From: Tetrahymena thermophila SB210
Taxonomy: Eukaryota > Ciliophora > Oligohymenophorea > Hymenostomatida > Tetrahymenidae
DNA length: 64,000 bases
Direction of reading: 5' to 3'
Assembly (NCBI RefSeq): GCF_000189635.1
Contig: NW_002476437.1
Span: forward strand, 132,005-196,004
Positions within the stretch are counted from its first letter, which is position 1; the number at the start of each line of letters is the position of its first letter. Below, piece after piece: positions 36,654-49,067 of this stretch. A program made the position numbers and the translations under genes. The notes under the pieces were generated by a model. It had not been told where the DNA came from. It saw only the letters and a program-made list of their open reading frames with translations, and did not search any database.

Positions 36654-38986
36654 TTTATTTTTATCTTTCTTTTACTTTTAATTGGTTTGTTTATTTGTTT
36701 TTTTTATTAAATAATTATGAAAACAAATAAGAAAAGATAAAATAACTAATTAAAAATATTTTTTTAAACATTTTTACAAAGTAAATAAATTCATAAATTT
36801 CATTATTTCTTAAACCTAATAAATATTCACTTGTAATAAAAGATAATTTTGTTGAAATTTGTTTTAGTATGATTAATTAAATTATTGAATTAGTTCAGCT
36901 AATTACGAAATATGAAAAAATATTTAAATAAATAGACTATTTTTTTAAAAAAATAAATCTATGAGCAGTAATTAAAAGTAATTTATTCATTTAAAAGTAT
37001 TTATGAGTAAAACTTAAAAATAAAAATGAAGCAATTTCTTTGATAAATTTAAAATAATTATAATTTTGGTTTTTTTCATAATTCTCTTTATTTAAAATTT
37101 TGATATAGACATAATTAATTTATTATAGCTTAATTAATATAATCACCTGATTTTATTTATGGTGATTTAACTTATATTTAAGAAATATAAATTCAAGAAT
37201 TAATATTTTGTTTTAAAATGATTATTTGTAAAATTATAATCATTTATTTATAATAGAATATAAAAAATATTTATCAGATAAACATATTCCACATATTATA
37301 TAAATTGATTGTATGGATATAATAAAAAAATAAATATTTAAAAATTAATGACCAAGGTATTCAATAAAAGTAATATTTTATATTCAATACCAAAAAATCA
37401 AAAAAAGCTTTTTTTTTAAATATTAAAATATAATGAGCATTTTTTTATAACCCTGGTTCTTTCCAAGATTTAATTGTTAGCTCTCCATTATATTTTTCTA
37501 AAAAGAAGATAAATTGTTAATAAAACAATATTTCCATATTCACTTTTTATGATTAAAAATAAATACCTGAAATAAAATTTTACATCAATATGTATGGTAT
37601 GGTTGATTATATTTTGAATATTATTTATGTTAATATTTGATATAATTTAATTCATTAAGTCTCTTTTTTAAAATATTAGTTTATGTTAATTCATAATAAT
37701 TTGTTAATTAATTATTCGAATTTACGTCAGTAGGCATAAATAAATAAATAATTAATCTATTCCAATTTTAAATAAAAACAAAAAATTAAAGCAATTTGAA
37801 ATAAACAAATAACTGAATTTAATTTTTGTATTATTCTAATAAATAAATTAGATTTATTTTTTTAAAATATCTCTTTTTTAAAAGTTTTGAGTACTTGTAT
37901 AATAGATATTTATTATTTGATAAAAAAACTTAAAAATAATACTAAAAAATCGAATAAATATTTTTAAAATAACACAAAATATCTTTTTAATATAAATAAT
38001 AGATAGTATATATGATATCATTGTCTCAATATATTAAATTAAGTCATATGTATTTTTTGATAAAGTTAATACTCATAAAATAAATAGAGTTTTTATAGGA
38101 GTATAATGACTTAACATAATCAAATTAAAATTATAATTTTAAATTTAAGAATTACTTTTGGCACCATTATCTATCTGAAATTTCTGTTTTTTAAAAACTA
38201 AAATAGGGAGATAAAAAAACATAATAAAATAAGATAAGCAGAGTATGTTAGATATGCTTATTTATTTATAAAAGTAATCCTTAAAAATCAAATGTAAGTT
38301 AATATTTAAAAATTTTTATATATTTTGTATAGCATGTGAATAGTTTTAAGCTTATAATAGCTGTAAAAATAAACTAATAAATAAATAAAAAATAATAATT
38401 TTTAAAACTAAAATCTCCTATTGATTTCAGTATGTATATATTATAAAAACATAATTATTCACTTAAAAAAATAGATTATTTTAAATAATCTAACAAATTT
38501 TTTAAAATAAAAAAAGCTTGCTGCTCATATACTGATTCGTATGCTTGAATTTAGAATTTACAGTAATTTTTATTTATTTATTTATATCTTTTGTTTAGTT
38601 TTAAAATGATAAAATAAAACTTTTCAATAAAATATTTTTTTATATTGAAATTTACATTAAATTAATAATAAATTGTTTTGTAAGAATGGTTAGCTCAAAT
38701 CTAATAAATAAAACACTTTGTTAGCTTTAAACAAAATATCTGATTAAAGATAGAACCAGTAATATTAATTAATTATTTTGATTATTTTTAGATCCTTTAA
38801 TAAATTATTTCTAATTTCTAAAAAAAAGGACTTAAATTATTTGTATATTATGTATGTTGTATGTATGTAGTTTTTTAAAAACAAATTTTTAAAAAATCAT
38901 CATAAACTGTCTTCATATAAATCATACATTATTTACTAAGGATTGTTTATTAAATATTATGATATTTAATTATTAAAAACAGCGCA
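36654..38986. other. non-coding part of duplication unit 2 and following spacer
   Basis: Contains the upstream flank shared with unit 1 up to about 38475, then about 500 bp of AT-rich DNA. No gene supported. Confidence 0.55.
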
Positions 38987-40110
38987 ATGGGCAATTACTT
39001 AACTAGATTAGCAGAAATAATTATTATAAACTAGTTAATGTTTTTTTATCTTTTTTGGTATTAGCTTTTTTAAAGTTACTTTAATTGGAATTATGGTGTT
39101 TAAAAGCTTACTATAAAACTAACTTAAGCATATTTTATTTGTGTTAATTTCTGGTTTCATTTTTATTGTTATTTCTCGCACATTTGGTACTATATTTTCT
39201 GCCAAAAGAATATTATTTAATTTTGGTAAAGAAATATACTCAAATACTATCTTTTAATAGCTATTTTTTAAGAAATATCTTTAATGATAGAACATTACTT
39301 CTTGATTATTACTTGTTTCTTCTAAAAAAATTGCACATTACTTAAAATTATACATCAAAAAGCTGAGTATTTGATTTTAATCTACATTAGAAGTAATAAA
39401 AATCTATTTAAGATTTGTGTATTTTTATTCATTCTATACCAAATTTAAGAAATCATATTATGACTCTATTTCTACTACTTCTTTCTTATTAAATTATAAT
39501 TTTCTTATTTCTTAATATGATTAAAATATTATAAGCAAATAGCTAATAGCAGGCATAATCAACAGTTCATAATTATCATATATACTGCTGAGATCTTCTA
39601 ATCTAAAAATATAAATGAAGAATACTTAAAGAGTTCTCAACAGCAGCAAATAAAAATACTAAACTTTAAAATATCTGCTAAAGCAGGCTACGTTTTTAAC
39701 CATAAATAGTATAAAATTATTCATGCTTATATTCTTTTGGATGACTTTGCGGTCAATAATAATTCCAAAAAATGTTAGACCTAAAAAGCTTGATTTATTA
39801 TAGCAGGCGAAAGCAAAAATAAGAATGAATTTAATCAGGAATATGATAATAATTTAATCTACAGTCATCTATAAAAAACAAAAAATATAGTAACTCACTT
39901 AAGCTATACAATGTATAAAGTTTTTGAGCAAGATTTTTGAGTACTTTAATATAAAATCTTCAAAAGGTCTATGAGTGTCTTCATAAAAAACGTTAAGTAA
40001 GATATGAGTATTTAAAATAACTAAAAAGGCTAAAAATATAGAGAATATGACATCTTTTATAATGAGTTGCATAAACATCAGAAGTATGCTTTGATAGAGG
40101 GAAATTAAAT
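38987..40110 (+). pseudogene. decayed or unresolved membrane protein gene
   Basis: One reading frame from an ATG (MGNYLTRLAEIIIINQLMFF) runs for about 1.1 kb. It has a hydrophobic first part of 158 codons and a soluble-looking second part. The second part includes SKNINEEYLKSSQQQQ, FKISAKAGYVFNHKQYKIIH and EYDIFYNELHKHQKYALIEG. Four TGA codons interrupt it (the first at 39461-39463), mostly where Trp would fit. The frame is otherwise unshifted. TGA interruptions at about the chance rate, together with intergenic-like composition in the hydrophobic part, suggest a decayed member of a multi-pass family, but unrecognised introns are possible. Protein-like content weakens after 40110. No domain recognised. 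Confidence 0.35.
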
Positions 40111-43100
40111 AAATAATTAATTAATAATTGATGGTAATTAGTTTTTTATTATAATCTTATATTTATTTAAAACCCAAAACCACTAAGATAATTTATTAAA
40201 GTTATTTTTCTTTGTAAAAACAGCCTTTTTCATTCAATAGCTTATTGTAAAGATAGAATGTAGGAATTATATATATGAAGGTAAACATCAGTAGATTCTG
40301 ATTGAAATACTATTAATTAATTATTAAAAGAAATATATTAGATTTAATATTGATGATATAAAAAAATCTACCTAAATATTTAGATAAAATAGTGCTACTT
40401 AAAGAAAAAAATTTTATAAAAAGTATATGTGAAGAAGGATCTTAACTACTAATTCATATATTTTACTCTTTATCAAATATACCAAATCCTATTTTCTTTG
40501 CATCCTCTAATTTAAATTTAAACTCTTCTCATCTTCAAAGCTTGTGTTTTATGAAGCTAAGGTCTCTTATTCATTGACGTAAATATCCTTTTTTATAGAA
40601 AAATATACTTTAGATCATCACATTATCTTTCAGTCATATTAATTTTCTTAAAATGAGTTTAAAAATTTTTTTAACGCTATTTTAATTATCAAATTTTGAA
40701 GATTTAAAAGAGAACATTGTGGGAAAATTCGTATTATATATTTATAAAAAAGTATTTAGATTTACATATTGATGTTTATCTTTGTTTTTTAAAGGATAGT
40801 TTTGTATAGTTTTCATAACTTTTTGACTTTTGTGTTATTTATTGACTATCTAACTTGTTTTTTATTAATTTATGATCTATTATCAATTTAAATATTTATA
40901 AATCAAAAGTCTTGTTTTGTGGTAAAAATAAAAAGACTACGATTGAAATGATTAATATTAGAAGTAAGTATTAACTTTTTTATTGGTAATACTAAATTAG
41001 ATGTAAAGTTATCATTGAGCTATTACAAAAATTTTTATATTTTTAAAACTAAGCTTATTAATTTTATAGATATTTTAAGATTCAATATGAAGAATATAAA
41101 ATAAATTATGCTAGAATGTAAGAATAAACACTAGACTTTAAACTAAAAATAATTATTATAAATGTATTTTTACATAAAATTTGCTTTATTTTCTTTTGCA
41201 TCTTGTTACTTCGTAAAGATAAAAAGTAGTATAATATTGGAATTCAATAGAATAAAAAAATTGACCTTAAAATTTTTTAAATAGCTAGTAAATAAATCAA
41301 TAAGGTTTCTAAAATAAATTTTGTTAGTAAAATGTGAAGCTATTATATAAATTATAATGAAAAATCACTTTCATTTACTTGATTTACTGACAAATTTTTG
41401 TAAATTTCTTTTTTTATTTAAAAACAAAGATTCAAAAAATAGTAAAAAAATAAACATTTCTAAAAATTTAATAGATAATTATAATCTAAAGATTTTTAAC
41501 TAATATTAAAATGATAATATTTAGGAAAATAAATTTGCGAATTTCAATAATACATAAAAATTTCTACTTATTTTACCTTTGTGATAGAAAGAGATTTATA
41601 ACTAAAGGTATTGGATCAATAATAGATATGAATTACTGGCATATTTTTAATGATTTGTCTGTAATAGCTAAAAATATATTTTAAGAAATTCTATTAATTA
41701 AACTATTTATGAATGTTAAGAGTGATGCAAAGATTTGATAAAAATAAAAGAATTGAAACAAATTAAAAATATACCAATAAACACTAATTTATTATTTAGA
41801 AAATCTATTTAATAAATAAATTTTTTCAAATTTTAGTGTAACAAGATATAGGAGGAACTAAATATTTTTTTTATTAATGTATTTCAAAATTTATTATTAA
41901 AATTGAGATTTGAAATTTAAAGGTTCAAATAATATGCTTACTTCATTCCTCCCGTATTTAAAAATGTAAATGAATGTAACAACTTAAATTATATCCATAA
42001 AGACGACTAGTAAATTTTCAATATGATTAATTTATCTAAAATATACTTATTGTTAGATTTTGATTTGTGTATCACTAGAACCTAAAAAGAATCATTAAAA
42101 TGAATCATATTTTAGAGTAAAAAAATATTGGATTAGTATTTTTTATTTTTAATTAAGATTTTTTGATATTATGAAATATTAATATTTTAAAGAAAATCCT
42201 AAAGTCAAATTTACAAATGCATTTAAATTATGAGAAATGTTTACATTATATACAATCAAAACATAGACTTTTCTTTTATTTACTTTTAATATAATTTTGA
42301 GTTATTAATAATTCTTATATTTGAATTTTTTATATTAAAAATATCCTATTTTCCTTCTATTATAACTTTTGATATTTTTTTAGTGTATGAACTATTACTA
42401 AAAATAGAAACTTTTACTATTAAGTTGCTAAGAAAATAAAATGTTCAACTAAGAACCAATTGTTAGACTTAAACAAACATAAAAAATAAAATTTAACACA
42501 TTGAATAGTAGAATTGCTGATAAATTAAATTATTTACATTCTTACTTAAGAACGCAATAAAATATTCAAATTATTTGAAATTAACACAAAAATAAGAGTT
42601 TTAAAAGCAATTCATTAATAATAATTAATAGAAATTAATATTTAAATCATGAAATTTGTTATCCTGTAATTTATTACTTTAAAAATGAAAAGATATTTAA
42701 TTTTACTATTAAAAATAATAATTTTATCATTTTAAAAATATTTAAAGTAAAATGGAATTTATTATATTTTGTGAATGTTTTATTAAATTAATTGTTAAAA
42801 TATTTAGAAAATTAATTTCTTAATTAAAATAAATAAACCGAAACAGCATATTAAAAAATGGGGGATGTCATCATTGTATATTGTCATTCATTTTAGTTTT
42901 TAATAATTTTAAAAAGAGGTTCAAATATATGTGCAAATATGAACATGATTAGACTTCTAATCAAAGCGTAAGACCACAAACCTCCCTTCCTCCAACCTCT
43001 AAAATTAATTATTTTGTTACATAAAATAAATATAGATAGATTATTAAAATTAATGTCAAAATCAATAAATATTATTTTTTTATTAAAAATATTACTTCTT

Positions 43101-43237
43101 ATTATTAATCAATCAAATATCATTCAAATAAATATAAAAAATGTTTACAAATCATAATAATTATTTTGAAAAAATTTTTTTTCCATTTTATATTTCAATA
43201 AACGTTTTTAAATTATTAAGTCACTCATTTATTTTTT
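40111..43237. other. gene-poor AT-rich stretch left of the channel array
   Basis: About 3.1 kb without a convincing frame. A slightly GC-richer patch (GGGGGATG near 42859 and CCTCCCTTCCTCCAACC near 42983-43000) is unassigned. It precedes the 3' end of the first channel gene. Confidence 0.5.
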
Positions 43238-46200
43238 TCAATTTTAGTTTAAATTAATATCTAAATTTTTTATTTTATTTGAACCTTATGTATTTGCTTT
43301 TGTTAGCTTAATTTAATTTACTTGTTTTAAAGCTCTTTTATTTGATGCAATATTACGCGAAACTTGTTTTCTTAATGATTAAGTTTTGTTTATTTTTCTA
43401 TCACTTTATTTTAAATTTTATATTACAATATTAATGTTATAATTAGGATAATAATGTTTAAAAATATTTGGTTTATCAAATATTTAGAGCATTAAATAAC
43501 TTGAGTCTACTGCCAGCTTTTAAATATTATCTTCTTAACTCAAAATATTTTGTTAAATCAATTAATTTTAGAGCAGAGATAAGTTATTTTATAAATATGA
43601 ATTATTCTAAATTTAGGAAATTATATCAAGTTTAGATCCTTATTAATGTTACTATTATTTCTTAATACTTTCTTTTAAGTTTACTTCTGAACTTATGGAT
43701 GGCCTTTTTTTATGAGCATCTAGTTGTCTTAAGGAGTTTTCTTAAAGTTCAAATAAAGAGCAATTTGAATTTCTTCTTTTTTATGTTTCCTAAGATCTCT
43801 AGGTTAACATATTTTTAGCATGAATATGTTTGTGTCTATATTAAATTAATGGAGAATTCTTTAATTAAAAAGAAATTTAAGATAGCAAAATTTGGTTTTA
43901 ATGATTATTAATTTGATTTGAATTAAGCTTTTAATTTATTGATTATAGATTTTTATGACTGTTTTAGTTGTTTTCTTAGTATTAGTAATTATGCGATTAG
44001 TTATTTTAGTTAAATTAGTTATTAATAGGATTCGTGCTAGTATTCTGATTTTGGTTTAACTGGTATTGTAAAATACTTGGGGATAAAATTAAGGATTGTT
44101 TTCTTTATAATTTGAATTGTCTTAGTTGAGCTATTTTTTTAGATTGTTATCTGATTAATTCTTACTAATTCTATTGTAGTGATTTACTGCTCTACTCTCT
44201 CTTTTAAACAATTTCATTATTTGTTAAACTCTTTAAAGAGGTTTAAGAATTATAGTTCATGTTTTACTTTGAATAACTACCATTTTGTATTGAAGAATTT
44301 GATTTTTGCTAGCAATCTTCATAAATTTGGTTGTTTGAAGAGATGGTATTAGTTACTTTAATTTATTAGGTATTTTTCTTACGATAATCTGCTGTTTAAC
44401 ATAAGTATTTTTTGTTTCCCTTTATCTATTACTCAATATCAGTATAACTCCTTGAAGTTTCCCTACAAGATTGAGATCTTATAATTTGCAAATTCAATTG
44501 ATTTAATTTATTTTGCTAGATTTAATTTTTTGTTTTTATATTAAATTGACTCTTAATTTAATTTGAATTTTGTTATTCCGACTTTATTTATTCACATAAA
44601 TCTGTTAAACTCTAAGATTTTTTTTTTTAAAACATTTTAATTTTTTCATTTTTTAAAGTTGGTTGGTTCTTAATAACAAAACTAGCCACTTGTTTGAATT
44701 ATTCAATATTTAATAATTCTTCAGATTTTTCAAATGAGTTCTCTTAGTAAACTAAATTATTTTTACGATCAGAAAAGCATTTTTTATTATTTTTTTCACT
44801 AGAAATGTCTAATTTTTTCTTTTATTAATTTTATATGATATTGTCATTATTTAACTAACTATTTTAAATTTAGCTTTGAATGTTTTCTTAACTTTCTATC
44901 AAATCATCTTCAGATGTTGTGCTATTTTAATATTGTTTATATTAATTCTTTTGACTAGATAAGCTTATATTAGAATTCTTTTCTATATTTTAATATCTTT
45001 AGTCATATTAATTGTCTTACTAAGTTAGTTGATCTAAAAAAGAATTATTTGTACTTGATTAAATTTATTCTATGCTTTTTACTTACTTATTTTTCAAAGA
45101 TTAACTTAAAATTTTATCTTTATTACTATAGCTACGTTCAGCTAAAGAGTTATTATCTTAATATAATTCAACTTCATATGTTTAATTCTAATCTGAGCTA
45201 CTTTAATTTGTATTATTTCTTTATTTATTAGAGCTAAAAAGAGTATCATTAATGTATCTTGGGCTTATTTCATCTGTGGAGTCTTCTTCTTATTCTGCTT
45301 CGCTTATTGTCTAATTAGTGATTTCAAAATGTTTTATTTCCTTTGTAAACAATTCATTTTAGTCTATTTTCTCTAATTCTAATAATTATTGTTCTAAGTA
45401 TGCTTCATCTTAGCTTAAATGCATTTCTTCCTCTAAAATTTATAAATCTAATAAATTTTCATCCTTTTCAATAAATAAATAAACTCCGTTTATAATATCA
45501 AAGTTGCTAAAAATAGAATTAAACTTAATTTATTTTCTTGACTTAAATTCTCTTTGCAAATGAGGTATAGATTTATTTTCTTTTTAAATGAGTGTTTATT
45601 TAGAGAGTGTTAAATGAGTTTTAGGACATTTTATAGAGATGTGATCTGATTTATTACATGTGTAACATTTCATGTTAAATAGCTTTTAGTTGTCTTTGAA
45701 AATGTATGCTTCTTTAAGCATCTGAAAATTCTCAAAATCTTAATCAGATTCTTTGATACACTTGAAGAATTATTCTCTTGGTATTTTATAAGTCCTACAA
45801 AAATCACTCGCTTGCGCAGTTAAAATTCTTGCATTCCCTTATATAAATTACATATCACCAAAATACTGCGATTTTTTTAGTTAATTGATAATCAAGCTTT
45901 CAGTTTAGTCTCTAAATTAATAGTCATAAGTAATTATTACACTTCCTTTGACTATATAGTATAAAGAACAGTCATCCATATCTCCTTATCTAAATATATA
46001 TTCACCAGGTGAAAATAAACATTCTTCCATGATTTCAACTATTTTAGATTTTGTTTCTAATTTATCAATAAATTCTATATCTTTTAGATATTTTCCTTGA
46101 ATGTCTTGAGTTAGATCATATTTCAATTATTTAGAAAGCTTATTAGTAATTTCTATTTCCTATTGCTTTCCTATTTCATTTGATTCCTTAAATTTTATAT

Positions 46201-48025
46201 TAAGATATTTTAATAAATCATAAAATAAAATTTTTTTATATTTTCCTTTTACTTGTGTAACTAACTGACTTTGCAAATATTATTTATTTGTTATTTTCCA
46301 GTAAATAAAATAAATAATTAAATGGTTAATTTTATTGAATAAATGTTTACTTTATATAAATATAGCAGATAGTTAGAAATTTAAACTCTTAAAGTTTATT
46401 ATACATTTTCTTCTCTCATTAATCTATGAATAATTTGCATATTTTCTTTATAAGATTTGTCTTTTAATTCTATATTTTCTATAATACTACCTATCCTGTT
46501 CAAACTAAATGCATAAAAGAAACCAGTAACAAACATAGTTATTGTTGTAAAAAGTATTTCATAGGTCGTTTGAGGAGTTATGTCTCCATATCCAACTGTT
46601 ATCATGGTAACTGCAAGATAGTAGAATGATTAAACATACCTTGTAAACACATCTGCATCTTATATTCCTCTATATTATAGCCAAGTAGTGTTAGAACCTT
46701 GATTAATTTCATAAATTGCTAGACCATGCCAAAATAGACAAAAAATATGGCAAACGCATGCTATAATAAAAACAAGCTTTACTAAATCTACAATATTTTT
46801 CATGTTTTTTTGATAGCTCAAATAATAAGTTAACCTATTAAATGTATCAGAAAGAACAAATAATTTCATCAGAATTTAAAAGTAGATAACCAATGAGTAT
46901 AGACCTTCAAGTTTTATATCTAGATAAAACATAAATAATGGCAACAAGGCTAATAAGTCCATGATAAAATTTTTTTTTAAATAAATTTTTGCTGCTTTTT
47001 TCCTATCAAATATGACATTACCCTTTTCCACAACTCCAGTGTTGAAAGTAAATAGCATATCAAGGATAAGAATAACAAATACAACCTAGAAAAAAAAAAC
47101 AAAATTTTTGATATCCATTTAAAAGAAGATAACCAAACTAAAAAGAAAGATTACACTTAAAATTAAAATAGCTTACAGAATATCCCAAAGAAACTTGGAT
47201 AAATTATAAGGCTAAAACATTGGAATGCAAGCAATCATATTGCTTATACAATTATTCATTTGTAGAAGGGTTTTTTTTATTTTAGGAAAGATTAAAAATA
47301 ATTTGAATATTTTAGATTATTTATTTTTTTAAAAAACTGAAGAAATATCATTAATTAAGTAATGTTAGTCTCTTGTTAATTTGCCTAAAATTCTAGTGTT
47401 TTTTGTTAGCAAGCGATAAAAACTTTTAACATTAACTAGTAAATTGATAGATTTAATTAATTTTATTGGGTTTTAATTTCTTATAAAACCCTTGCGCTAA
47501 ACTATCTATGAACAAGTTTTTGGTGTTGATTCTTTTTAGTTTAATGGAAATGAATCTTTTGAAAAAACTGAAACTTTTATCTTGCTTATGCTAGACTCTT
47601 GAGTTATATTTTTCTTTTTTTCAGTCATTATATCGACTTACTATTTTGTTAACTATTCCTACTTCTTTTTTTCTGAAGTAGATTTCTATTGCTCAAATTG
47701 TTTATCATCATATTCTCCTTGCTGATTAGAATTTTAAACTTATTATTAATAAAGTACACTATGTACATTATTATTGATAGTTTTTCTTTGTATTTGAATA
47801 ATATCTTCAGTATTTATACCTTCATCAGTGAGCTCTTTTATTGTTTCAGCCTATTTCTAATTAAGAATTTTCAAATCAAAATGATCCTATATATTTAGTT
47901 TTAAAAATGAGTTAATAATCTTATTTAGAGTTAATTAAAGATAAAACTACTTATTCATTGAACTAAATACTATTCATATGAGTATTTATTTATGTATCAT
48001 CGTTTATCATTGTACTTTCGTTCAT
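43238..48025 (-). CDS. CNBD-type K+ channel with CCHC zinc knuckle, array member 1
   Basis: Three exons (47951-48025, 46351-47886, 43238-46186) join in phase to 1519 residues with no internal TGA. Residues 1-250 are a variable, charged N-terminus. S1 is near 258-281. The S2-S3 region contains DMLFTFNTGVVEKGN, FDRKKAAKIYLKKNF and MDLLALLP, the signature of EAG/HCN/CNG-type channels. The filter TVGYGDITP is at about 455-463 and S6 follows. A cyclic-nucleotide-binding domain lies at about 565-700 (FSPGEYIFRQGD, YFGDMQFIQGNARI). A CCHC knuckle CYTCNKSDHISIKC occupies 711-724. About 700 residues of Q/N/S-rich tail end in YLMLQIFDKPNIFKHYYPN and a basic stretch. It should be a plasma or ciliary membrane K+ channel modulated by cyclic nucleotides. 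S4 has few Arg/Lys. It is first in a head-to-tail array of four. Confidence 0.9.
46187..46350 (-). other. conserved intron 2 of channel gene 1
   Basis: A 164-nt GTAAAC..AAG intron between the C-linker (ending YLYK) and the pre-CNBD exon (starting ESNEIGK). The same position and phase 0 occur in genes 2 (499 nt) and 3 (139 nt), and the acceptor is seen in gene 4. Confidence 0.85.
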
Positions 48026-48578
48026 TTTTATATGGCTTTGTAAAAGAAAATTTTAGCGTCTTTAAATAAATTTAATACTTAATTATTAATTCTATGTGAA
48101 AGTTATTCAGAAGTTTTTAGTAGAATTTTGCTTGTTGTAGTTATTTATTATTTTTATATTAATAATTTCGAGTCTTTTCATATTTTTTAATTATCAAAAT
48201 TTAAAAATCAAGCAATAGATCAAAAACATAAAAATAAGGAATAAAAACTCTGTTTATATATTAACAGCAAGATATCAATTAATATTTTTAAATTAGTTTT
48301 TGAAAGCATATTTAGTCATAATTTTTAATATTTTATTTGTTAATTTACCTTTTTAAATCATCCATTAATTGATCTAATATTCTTTCTAGCATTCAGACAA
48401 TTAATAATGAATCCTTTTTATAAAATTAACTTTGTGATTTTTTTAAATTTCTTTAAAGTAATTTTCCAAATATTTATATTTTATTATTATTCTTGAATGT
48501 AGAGATAAACTTTGGAAGTGAATTCAGCTTTAAGAATTTTTAACAAGTTCTATTAAACTTGATTGATTTCTTTTGTAA
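48026..48578. other. intergenic between channel gene 1 and tRNA-Glu copy 2
   Basis: The AT-rich upstream region of channel gene 1. No additional feature seen. Confidence 0.6.
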
Positions 48579-48650
48579 TCCCCTATAGTCTAGCAGGTTA
48601 GGATAGAAGGTTTTCACCCTTCAGACCCGGGTTCAAGTCCCGGTGGGGGA
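48579..48650 (+). tRNA. tRNA-Glu (anticodon UUC), copy 2
   Basis: Identical over 72 nt to the copies at 27154 and 54689, with complete cloverleaf, anticodon TTC, intact A and B boxes and a long T run immediately downstream as a polymerase III terminator. It lies between channel genes 1 and 2 and is transcribed on the opposite strand to them. The preceding TTGTAATCCCC context resembles that of copy 3 (GTGTAATCCCC). Confidence 0.97.
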
Positions 48651-49067
48651 AATTTTTTTTTTGAGTTAATTATTAGGAAAATTACTAAATTTAAATTCTT
48701 AATATTATTTGAACAAAAAATAAACTAATTATTTGATAAGTATTAATAAATACTAAAAGAAACATTTTATAAAATTAAATTAATAAAAATTAATTAAATA
48801 TATAATTACTTAAAATATTTTTACATTTATTAAATAAATATAAAAACAATTATTTTTACCTTATCCGCATTTATAACAAGGAGATTCAAAATATTAAATT
48901 TAATATTTTAAAGTGCTAGCCATTATTTTTATTTTTTATTGATTAAAAATTCCATATCTACCTTAATTTCTTGATAAAAAATTCATACATAATATACTAG
49001 AAAAGGTTATTTTTTAATATATAAAAAATGCTAAAGAATAATAAATAAATTTTTAGATAAAAATATT
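48651..49067. other. intergenic between tRNA-Glu copy 2 and channel gene 2
   Basis: About 420 bp, AT-rich. It contains the 3' flank of channel gene 2. No feature seen. Confidence 0.6.

Larger units (their letters stand above)
35870..38475. repeat. segmental duplication, unit 2
   Basis: Second copy of the 2.6 kb block, in the same orientation. It begins at TTGAAAATTAAATTGATTTG, contains a large (ACAT)n expansion absent from unit 1 (where only CATGCATACATAC remains), and ends near CATAATTATTCACTTAAAAA. Differences from unit 1 are mostly small indels in A/T runs. Confidence 0.85.

Noticed and set aside
45049-45231. Plus-strand Tyr/Leu-rich frame
   Set aside because: Antisense to the Q/N-rich tail of channel gene 1, whose frame is continuous and conserved in architecture.
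47689-47898. Plus-strand hydrophobic frame
   Set aside because: Antisense to the N-terminal region of channel gene 1.
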